A stretch of 36,274 nucleotides of DNA from a virus. The stretch spans positions 1 through 36,274 of IMG/VR virus record IMGVR_UViG_3300027881_000043. One strand, written 5' to 3'. A model generated the notes under the pieces. The model was not told the origin of the DNA and searched no databases. It saw only the letters and a program-made list of their open reading frames with translations. Shown piece by piece: positions 31,676-36,274 of the stretch. Both the position numbers and the translations under genes were made by a program. Each line of letters starts with the position of its first letter. The stretch's first letter is position 1.

Positions 31676-32446
31676 CTAGCTGTTGGTTGTGTCTGTTTTG
31701 TTACCTGTGATCCCCGCCAGCAACACAGACAAATCTGCCGGAATTTCGAGAGGGAAATCACCACTCACTTTAAGCTCCATTCGATTGTCACCACCCGTTC
31801 GGATGATGCGGGAGCCGTCACGCTTGCTACTAATACGCACTACATTGTCGAAGTACTTCCCGACACCTGCACTAAAGTTCTTGGTCACGATGTTAGGGTA
31901 GAACTTGCTGATCCCTGCTTCGTCCTCTACTAGGAGCGGCAAGGCTGTCATCACAAGGTGGCACTTGAAGAAATCACTGGTCAAGAAGTTGAACAGGTTC
32001 TCCACTTGCAGGATAGCATCGTACCAGTTAGCTTGGGAGAGCTTCTCGAAGTTAGCCTTCCCATCCATTGCCCTCGCTTCATTCTTAATGATGTCTCCGA
32101 GGAACGTCGCTGAGTCGATGGCGAGGACCGTGTCGGGACCCCAGGTCTCCAGTTTCCCTAGGTCCTCGTCATCGTCTTTCCAGCCGTTGTATACTACATT
32201 CTTGAACCGCTTGTACGCGTCGGCCTTCTTGTTCAGAGCGTCCTTGAACGTCATCACGCTGACGTTTCCCGCACCTTCTTCTGTGAGGTGCTTCCGTAGA
32301 ACACTCAGCTTGTTGTCCAGGTCTAAAACACGCAGGTTATAGCCCGCATTGGCGAGGGATGCAAGTGAGCTGGTCTTACCAGCCCCGCTGTCTCCCACCA
32401 CCATGATAACGCCCCGCCCAATCGCGGGATAGTCATTAAACTTCAT
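31676..32446 (-). CDS. Sak4/AAA_24-type RecA-like recombinase
   Basis: This is a 256-residue protein. Walker A lies at residues 18-25 (GDSGAGKT). Walker B-like LAIDSATFL follows after GPDTV. Later come VMTALPLLVEDEAG and a C-terminal strand (VVRISSKRDGSRIIRT). This order matches phage AAA_24/Sak4 proteins, RecA-core ATPases that anneal single strands with help from an ssDNA-binding protein, here probably the next gene. I chose the ATG at 32446, where the protein starts MKFNDYPAIGRG with GGAGG upstream; the longer frame would overlap the preceding gene completely. It overlaps the DUF4177-like gene by 11 nt. Confidence 0.8.
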   Translation of the reverse strand: MKFNDYPAIGRGVIMVVGDSGAGKTSSLASLANAGYNLRVLDLDNKLSVLRKHLTEEGAGNVSVMTFKDALNKKADAYKRFKNVVYNGWKDDDEDLGKLETWGPDTVLAIDSATFLGDIIKNEARAMDGKANFEKLSQANWYDAILQVENLFNFLTSDFFKCHLVMTALPLLVEDEAGISKFYPNIVTKNFSAGVGKYFDNVVRISSKRDGSRIIRTGGDNRMELKVSGDFPLEIPADLSVLLAGITGNKTDTTNS

Positions 32447-32711
32447 CCGTCTTTGCCTCCGTAGTTTCAGTGCCTTCGATTCGTGGCTGTGTCTTGTTGG
32501 CCTTCGCCTTCTTGACGATAGTCTTTGCAGTATCGGATAGAGTGGTGTCTGCTGGCGTGTTGACCTCATGCAGGAACCAGTAACAGTTCTGGTGGTGAAT
32601 GAGTTCAGGCATGAGCTTGAAGCCCTCTTTACCGGCGGTATTGAGGACCTCAGCTAGTTCCACCGGGGACTTGACGTCCTTGTGGGGAACATAGATGTAT
32701 TCGTATTGCAT
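32436..32711 (-). CDS. DUF4177-like small protein
   Basis: This is a 91-residue protein, MQYEYIYVPHKDVKSPVE onward. The first half has the DUF4177 pattern: an aromatic strand, then a helix (ELAEVLNTAGKEGF), the EGFKL turn and a late strand (CYWFLHEV). The last 40 residues are Lys/Thr-rich and disordered-looking (KTIVKKAKANKTQPR). I chose the ATG at 32711 because GGAG precedes it at about 5 nt. It is the first gene after the long structured leader and so opens the replication operon. Its function is unknown. Confidence 0.65.
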   Translation of the reverse strand: MQYEYIYVPHKDVKSPVELAEVLNTAGKEGFKLMPELIHHQNCYWFLHEVNTPADTTLSDTAKTIVKKAKANKTQPRIEGTETTEAKTDEV

Positions 32712-32892
32712 TGGACTCCATATCCGGGGCGGATTGGAGATAACGAGGGGTGGTGCCACTCCTGCACCGCTTTAAACCCGTCTGCGTCGGGGTCCCTCTA
32801 ACTGTGGGGAGAGGTGGTTGGCTGGGTGCCGTCCCTCTCCCCGAGAATCTCCTGCCATCCCGCCCCCAAGAGGAAGGAAATTCTCAATTCGT
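32712..32892 (-). ncRNA. Structured 5' leader (about 180 nt) of the replication operon
   Basis: Downstream of the promoter on the - strand are two stems. The first is about 10 bp with one G-U pair, GAGAATTTCC with GGAGATTCTC, and lies near the transcript start. The second is a perfect 9-bp stem, GGGGAGAGG with CCTCTCCCC (32806-32814 and 32834-32842), with a short GGC/GCC pair in its loop. The stretch holds no ORF. No match to a known riboswitch or phage ncRNA is recognised. It could control the operon by attenuation or binding. Confidence 0.5.
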
Positions 32893-32898
32893 AATTAC

Positions 32899-32928
32899 AT
32901 TATAGCACATCAGACCGGGGCGATGCAA
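32899..32928 (-). promoter_or_regulatory. Promoter of the replication operon with operator-like repeat
   Basis: On the - strand TTGCAT (32928-32923), an 18-nt spacer, then TATAAT (32904-32899) with TGC before it. A 7-bp inverted repeat, TCAGACC (32910-32916) and GGTCTGA (32939-32945), brackets the -35 box. This is the main start candidate for genes from the DUF4177-like protein onward. Confidence 0.7.
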
Positions 32929-32945
32929 GAACTTTCGTGGTCTGA
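32910..32945. promoter_or_regulatory. Operator-like inverted repeat
   Basis: TCAGACC (32910-32916) and GGTCTGA (32939-32945) are 7-bp inverted arms 22 nt apart around the -35 box. The right arm extends to GGTCTGACC. The same GGTCTGACC-type word recurs at 31088-31096 and, as GGTCTGGCC, at 34497-34505, both before minus-strand genes. It may be the site of a phage regulator, which is not identified in the window. Confidence 0.45.
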
Positions 32946-32971
32946 CCGCGATTTTTATTTAGTAGGGCTGG

Positions 32972-34003
32972 TCACAGCACACTTGGTGTGGACTCCGGGT
33001 CTGTCATCTCCACCACTTCATCCTTCGTGTCGACCTCTTCTTGCACGGTGATGTCGATGTCACTCGCCACCGCGTCTCCACCACCCAGGTCCAAGCCCTC
33101 CACGAGCTGTTGCTTGTACCACTCCGGGAACCCTGCGGTCGACTTGCGGGTGAAGTCACTCTTGAAGATGCTGAACAGTCCCTTCATGATGTTCTCCTTC
33201 TCTTCCTCGAAGATGTCCGCGTGGATAGCCTTGACCAACGGTCCGATGTCCTGGGGCTGTCCTTGCAGCTCACCCGCTTCACGCCTGGCCTGGATGGCCT
33301 TATTCCAGCGCGCCTCAGACCGATACTTCTCGACAAGCTCCGTGAGCTTGCCCTTGTTGGTGTTCTCCTTCACCCAGTCAGAAGCGTGGACTTCCTTGAA
33401 GGCTTCAGAGACGTACTTGGCGCAGGTGATGTCGTAGATAAGACCCCGCCATTCACAGGCCTTGTTGAGGTTCTTGACGACGATGCCTTCGATCTTACAC
33501 CCGCCAAGTATGCTATCCCGATCAAGCAGAGTATTGAGATAGCCCATAGACAGCTCATCAAGGGGTCCTTCGTGGAGTAGTGGGACAACTTCACACCCCA
33601 ACTCGTAAGCCATATTCTGACAGTCTGCATGATTGAGCCACGTGTTTTCCATGTAGTTGTAGACACCGAAGATGGCAAAGTTGGAATGGGGGACCCGATC
33701 ATACTTAAGGACGTTATGTTTCTCCTTACGAAGGTACTCTCCGTAGATAACGTGGCCTTGGGGGACGAACTCGGCTTGTTCGATGGCAAAGTCATGAGCT
33801 TTCCTAAACATATCGTTGGGAGCAAGCTGCTCGATGGTAGCATTCTTACTGCGCATACCATACTGGAACACGCCGGGCGAAAGTCGAAACCAGCCAAAGC
33901 TGAACTGGCTGCCGTCGATCTTCTCGGTGATCTCCACCGGGCCGTCAAGGATGTTGGCTACTTGCTCGACACCAACGTGCCAAATCTTCGGAAACTTTTT
34001 CAT
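32972..34003 (-). CDS. Rnl2-type RNA ligase
   Basis: This 343-residue protein has ligase motif I as ITEKIDGSQFSFG, with the AMP-accepting Lys28 in K-I-D-G. Later blocks are GHVIYGEYL (motif III-like), KIEGIVVKNL (motif IV EGxVxK) and CAKYVSEAFK (motif V). The order and spacing fit T4 Rnl2-like RNA ligases (nucleotidyltransferase fold), which seal nicks in RNA. The C-terminal third is a helical extension and an acidic tail. GGGGAG lies 8 nt before the ATG, which overlaps the previous stop by ATGA. It acts in the same block as the phosphatase-kinase upstream, a likely partner in tRNA repair. Confidence 0.85.
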   Translation of the reverse strand: MKKFPKIWHVGVEQVANILDGPVEITEKIDGSQFSFGWFRLSPGVFQYGMRSKNATIEQLAPNDMFRKAHDFAIEQAEFVPQGHVIYGEYLRKEKHNVLKYDRVPHSNFAIFGVYNYMENTWLNHADCQNMAYELGCEVVPLLHEGPLDELSMGYLNTLLDRDSILGGCKIEGIVVKNLNKACEWRGLIYDITCAKYVSEAFKEVHASDWVKENTNKGKLTELVEKYRSEARWNKAIQARREAGELQGQPQDIGPLVKAIHADIFEEEKENIMKGLFSIFKSDFTRKSTAGFPEWYKQQLVEGLDLGGGDAVASDIDITVQEEVDTKDEVVEMTDPESTPSVL

Positions 34004-34263
34004 ATCAACGCTCCCCTTGGGATTTCGGGTGGTTCGATGAAGTACTGTCGAGACATGGGTCGCCCAAAGGCTCCCATGACTCTAACCTTTCGGACGCCCG
34101 GTTGAAGACCAAAGCTGCGGTACTCATCTTCCGGGCTAATCTCGCCGTGTACGAAGTGTCTAATAAAACCAAGCGACGCGGGGTTCTCTTGGAAGTGGAG
34201 CGTGTCAAGCTCGTAGATTTCCTCGGCGATGTTGATCTGGACATCCCAATCACTCGCATCCAT
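34000..34263 (-). CDS. Protein of unknown function before the RNA ligase (87 aa)
   Basis: This protein starts MDASDWDVQINIAEEIYELD, with a later strand block (GVRKVRVMGAFGRPMSRQYFI) and a Pro-rich end (EPPEIPRGALI). I use the ATG at 34263; a GTG at 34272 is an alternative that would couple to the stop of the frame ending at 34269. It overlaps the RNA ligase start by ATGA. No domain is recognised. The block position suggests co-expression with the RNA repair genes. Confidence 0.6.
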   Translation of the reverse strand: MDASDWDVQINIAEEIYELDTLHFQENPASLGFIRHFVHGEISPEDEYRSFGLQPGVRKVRVMGAFGRPMSRQYFIEPPEIPRGALI

Positions 34264-34462
34264 CACTATCACAGCGCGTTGTTCGAGCCAAGATTTGGGA
34301 ACGGCGGCGTGCCGCTGCCTGAGTTCCGGCGCAGTCTTTCGCGGTATACTTCGACAGATTCTTCGGGACGATGCGTCCCGTCACCATATGCTGCGTCGAT
34401 AGCCTCTTCGCAGCTCGTATCATTTGACGTGCCCGGACGCGGGGTGAACCAAGGTTGCTCAT
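34250..34462 (-). CDS. Candidate small basic protein (70 aa), option 1 of two overlapping frames
   Basis: This frame starts MSNLGSPRVRARQMIRAAKR and has a very good ribosome site (TTTTGGAGAG, 5 nt before ATG), the same one as in the duplicated leader element. It is rich in Arg/Ala helices (KDCAGTQAAARRRSQILAR) and ends with two Cys (RCDSDGCE). A competing frame (34269-34493) covers most of the same bases. I favour this one because of the ribosome site, but codon use does not separate them clearly by eye. Confidence 0.45.
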   Translation of the reverse strand: MSNLGSPRVRARQMIRAAKRLSTQHMVTGRIVPKNLSKYTAKDCAGTQAAARRRSQILARTTRCDSDGCE

Positions 34463-34493
34463 CTTTGCTCTCCAAAATTAGCTTGCGTTTCAT
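34269..34493 (-). CDS. Candidate acidic protein (74 aa), option 2 of two overlapping frames
   Basis: This frame starts MKRKLILESKDEQPWF and has a plausible helical middle (CEEAIDAAYGDGTHRPEE; SVEVYRERLRRN) and a Gly/Pro/Asn-rich end. It has no ribosome site before its ATG, and that ATG lies inside the duplicated leader element. Its TGA overlaps a GTG that could start the next gene. It is less likely than the 34250-34462 frame, unless both are translated. Confidence 0.35.
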   Translation of the reverse strand: MKRKLILESKDEQPWFTPRPGTSNDTSCEEAIDAAYGDGTHRPEESVEVYRERLRRNSGSGTPPFPNLGSNNAL

Positions 34494-34506
34494 TTGGTCT
34501 GGCCGA
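34468..34506 (-). promoter_or_regulatory. Duplicated leader element, copy B
   Basis: The second copy of the block at 31060-31098: GGTCTGGCC, TTTCA and CTCTCCAAAATT on +, containing the ribosome site TTTTGGAGAG on -. It fills the 62-nt gap before the frame starting at 34462, which supports that frame as the expressed one. Confidence 0.55.
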
Positions 34507-34524
34507 TGCTGCCATCCGTGCGGT

Positions 34525-34737
34525 CTAAACCCCGTACTTTTCGTACTTGGCTCTTCGGCGATTGCGCCGCTCTTCCTCCGAGAGCTTCCACCAACGACGA
34601 CGTTCATTCCCAGCGCGGCGAATGAGTCTCTCAGCCGCCTTGGTACCAACTTCGATGTTTCGACGATCCTCATCGGATATGCCATCTTCTAGCTCCTTGT
34701 TGATCTCGGCGTTGGAGGGATTTGGGCGGTCTGTCAT
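34525..34737 (-). CDS. Small highly charged protein (70 aa)
   Basis: This protein starts MTDRPNPSNAEINKELED. It is almost entirely helical, Glu/Arg-rich (AERLIRRAGNERRRWWKLSE; EERRNRRRAKYEKYG). I chose the ATG at 34737, which overlaps the previous stop by ATGA; the longer frame only shadows the preceding gene. It contains a 12-mer copy (PNPS). The charged helix pattern suggests RNA/DNA or protein binding. The family is unknown. Confidence 0.65.
   Translation of the reverse strand: MTDRPNPSNAEINKELEDGISDEDRRNIEVGTKAAERLIRRAGNERRRWWKLSEEERRNRRRAKYEKYGV
34713..34724 (-). repeat. Dispersed 12-mer, copy 12
   Basis: Exact CAAATCCCTCCA on the coding (-) strand near the start of the small charged protein gene, read as PNPS. 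Confidence 0.9.
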
Positions 34738-35156
34738 TGTCCGGGCCTTGCCCAAGCAATTTCGACACACGATGATGATGGTGCAAGGCCCCGGCGTTCG
34801 CGCTCTAACGCTTGTCGACGGCGTGCGTCCTCATAATATTCCTCCCTGTTGGTGGGTGTGTCCTCTGTGGCAGCACGGACATACATGAAGAGAGTGCGGA
34901 AATGTCCGCCATAAAACTCCTTATGCACGCAACGGAAGCCGTGCTTGGGCAATAGATCCTTGTAGACGTCTCGCTGATCGCTGTTGATGATGAGCGACAC
35001 GATAGCCTTCTTGGCGGTCTTTTTGATGGCCGCTTGAAGCTCTTCCTCGGCATCTTCCTGGGATATCATACCCGTTCTCCCTCCCGACGTTCTGGTGCAG
35101 GCGAGATCGTTGATAACGGCAGAACCGCAGCAGTTGGGGTAGGCAGCGACGCGCAT
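34734..35156 (-). CDS. Protein of unknown function with N-terminal Cys pair (140 aa)
   Basis: This protein starts MRVAAYPNCCGSAVINDL. An AYPNCC-type opening recurs in small phage proteins of unknown role. After a Ser/Gly linker comes an acidic helix (SQEDAEEELQAAIKKTAKKA) and an alpha/beta segment (IVSLIINSDQRDVYKDLLPK; FRTLFMYVRAAT) with a later charged helix. The adjacent Cys pair might bind metal or form a disulfide. It overlaps the preceding gene by TGATG and the next by ATGA. Confidence 0.65.
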   Translation of the reverse strand: MRVAAYPNCCGSAVINDLACTRTSGGRTGMISQEDAEEELQAAIKKTAKKAIVSLIINSDQRDVYKDLLPKHGFRCVHKEFYGGHFRTLFMYVRAATEDTPTNREEYYEDARRRQALERERRGLAPSSSCVEIAWARPGQ

Positions 35157-35404
35157 CAGTTTGTCCTCCAGAGACGAATACCATGGGGATAGGTACGCAC
35201 TGAGTAGGCTTTGCCGGTCGCATCCTTGCGCGCCAGCTTGGCGGTGCAGATACGCTCACGCAGAGCAGCTTGCCCCTGCCCGCGCTTGCGGAAGAAGACG
35301 CTCTGGCCCACCTCCATGTCGTCCCATGGGACGTCGTTCATCGGCTCAACCTTGTAGCGACGCATCGGCGGAATCTTCTTAACGCGCTTCTCGATCTCTA
35401 ACAT
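35156..35404 (-). CDS. Small conserved-type phage protein (82 aa)
   Basis: I chose the ATG at 35404 because GGAG lies 9 nt upstream; longer starts lack a ribosome site. The sequence is basic at first (EKRVKKIPPMRRYKVEP). It then has WDDMEVGQSVFFRKR and a late GIRLWR. This IEVGxSVF...RVWR pattern is shared by many small phage proteins of unknown function. It overlaps the next gene by TGATG and follows the phosphatase-kinase stop by 40 nt. Confidence 0.65.
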   Translation of the reverse strand: MLEIEKRVKKIPPMRRYKVEPMNDVPWDDMEVGQSVFFRKRGQGQAALRERICTAKLARKDATGKAYSVRTYPHGIRLWRTN

Positions 35405-35444
35405 TATAGGATTCTCCATACATATGTGCTGTTGAGTTGGTACA

Positions 35445-36274
35445 TCAGACAACCTCTCGGTAGTCGCGGACAGTGACGTTGGGGAAACCATCGCCCTCAA
35501 GGGCGTATGGCAGGGACGATTGGTATTTATGATGCTGGTCGGTTACTAATTCAGTACTCCGCCAGCCGCGGTCGTCTATTTTCTGGTAGAGGGGGCGGTC
35601 GAGGACCCAGTATTCCACCTCCGTTCCGGCTCCGACGAGGGCCACAGAATCACGACGAGAGCTGGCGTTGTAATGAGTCTCATCCAGAATGACGGGTAGA
35701 CCTGCCGCAAGACGCGCCTTCGCAATGCCACGAATAGCTTTAAATACGCGGACGTTGTCAACCTCAGCCCAGGGGAAACCCTCACGGTAGGTAGGGTATA
35801 GCTCAGTGCGGATGTTGTCGGCACTGACGATGCTACCGCGGTCAATAAGGCCCTTGTCGAGCAGCCCACGTAGGAAAGTTGTCTTGCCCGTGCCCGGGCT
35901 TCCCACCATGAGCGTGAGAGGGGCATGCACCCCTTCTGGAAGTACGAACTTGTGTTCTTTGACATAGTGTTCTTCCCTTCCCATATCCATAACGATAAGG
36001 CCATTCTCACGGTACATGGCAACGCACTCGGGCGTGTCTTCCAGGACCAAGAAGGGCTTGTAGGTCTCTCGCGCCTTCATCAGCATGTCCTGTTTCACCA
36101 GGTGGGCCTTTCGATAGTCGCCCGTCTGGCGCATCCAGCACGAGTCCCAGTTCAGCTTCTTGGGGCCGACGTTGTGACTCAACCAATGCTCCGTAGTTTC
36201 ACGGTATTCCTCACTGCGCCCGGTGAACATGAGCACATCGGCCTTGAGCGACATGACCTTTAGCATCTCAATGA
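35445..36274 (-). CDS. Polynucleotide phosphatase-kinase, Pnkp-like (5' partial)
   Basis: The frame is open to the window edge, so the start, which should contain the HAD DxDG motif, is outside. The visible N-terminal part is HAD-like (VLMFTGRSEEYRETTEHWL, the TGR motif II, then FLVLEDTPECVAMYR). The C-terminal part is a P-loop kinase (LTLMVGSPGTGKTTFLRGLL; SADNIRTELYP; LPVILDETHYNASSRRD, with the Asp-Glu-Thr-His strand). The order phosphatase then kinase is the reverse of T4 Pnkp, in which kinase comes first. Such enzymes turn 3'-phosphate and 5'-OH RNA ends into ends that a ligase can seal. An RNA ligase lies about 1.4 kb downstream. Confidence 0.8.
   Translation of the reverse strand, partial: IEMLKVMSLKADVLMFTGRSEEYRETTEHWLSHNVGPKKLNWDSCWMRQTGDYRKAHLVKQDMLMKARETYKPFLVLEDTPECVAMYRENGLIVMDMGREEHYVKEHKFVLPEGVHAPLTLMVGSPGTGKTTFLRGLLDKGLIDRGSIVSADNIRTELYPTYREGFPWAEVDNVRVFKAIRGIAKARLAAGLPVILDETHYNASSRRDSVALVGAGTEVEYWVLDRPLYQKIDDRGWRSTELVTDQHHKYQSSLPYALEGDGFPNVTVRDYREVV

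Noticed and set aside
3652-34724. The 12-mer as a copy of a tRNA T-arm (CAAATCC resembles T-loop bases) and thus an attachment site
   Set aside because: The bases before it are not TTC or stem-like, the copies are spread over the genome, no integrase is seen, and the tRNA in the window has CGAATCC instead.

Overview
This window is a continuous stretch of a tailed bacteriophage genome. Genes are densely packed and most neighbours overlap by 1-14 nt (TAATG, TGATG or ATGA junctions). The short-tail-type parts (an SU10-like adaptor, a P22 gp10-like stabilisation protein, ejection-type internal proteins) suggest a podovirus-like virion. Signal peptides, TolQ/ExbD-like membrane proteins, AGGAGG-type ribosome sites and near-consensus sigma70 promoters suggest a Gram-negative host. 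I see no integrase, repressor or other lysogeny gene, and no phage RNA polymerase. Terminase, portal and capsid genes must lie left of position 1. The first gene and the last gene are cut by the window edges.

Layout. (1) 1-19053, + strand: the virion module. It holds the adaptor, a small protein, a tail fibre, a glycine-rich adhesin-like protein, an out-of-place PP-loop ATPase, the stabilisation-type tail protein, a small structural protein, three internal or ejection-type proteins, a 2855-residue polyvalent/PLxRFG-type giant protein and a small coiled-coil/membrane protein. A bidirectional hairpin terminator at 19058-19078 separates this from the converging block. (2) 19108-24170, - strand: a metallophosphoesterase, a holin-like membrane protein, a small coiled-coil protein, an adenosylcobalamin (class II) ribonucleotide reductase, and an unusual envelope cassette with a TolQ/ExbB-like protein, an ExbD-like protein, a two-helix membrane protein and a signal-peptide protein. 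(3) 24157-32711, - strand: nucleotide-pool and replication genes. These are MazG, a DUF1937 protein, a dATP/dGTP diphosphohydrolase, a PD-(D/E)XK nuclease, a DUF3987-type helicase, a family A DNA polymerase split into two proteins, a tRNA-Pro(UGG), a DUF669-like ssDNA-binding candidate and a Sak4/AAA_24 recombinase. (4) 32712-32971: a promoter flanked by an operator-like inverted repeat, and a strongly folded leader. (5) 32972-36274, - strand: an Rnl2-type RNA ligase, several small proteins and a phosphatase-kinase (Pnkp-like). Together with the tRNA these look like an RNA-repair module.

The most striking signal is not a gene. The asymmetric 12-mer CAAATCCCTCCA occurs 12 times exactly, in different reading frames and on both strands, and once inside a promoter region. 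About 0.004 copies are expected by chance, so it must act as DNA (or RNA) rather than through the encoded peptide. The other leading candidates for something undescribed are the phage TolQ/ExbD-like envelope cassette and the polymerase, which is broken inside its exonuclease domain around two small genes and carries a uracil-DNA-glycosylase-like front end.
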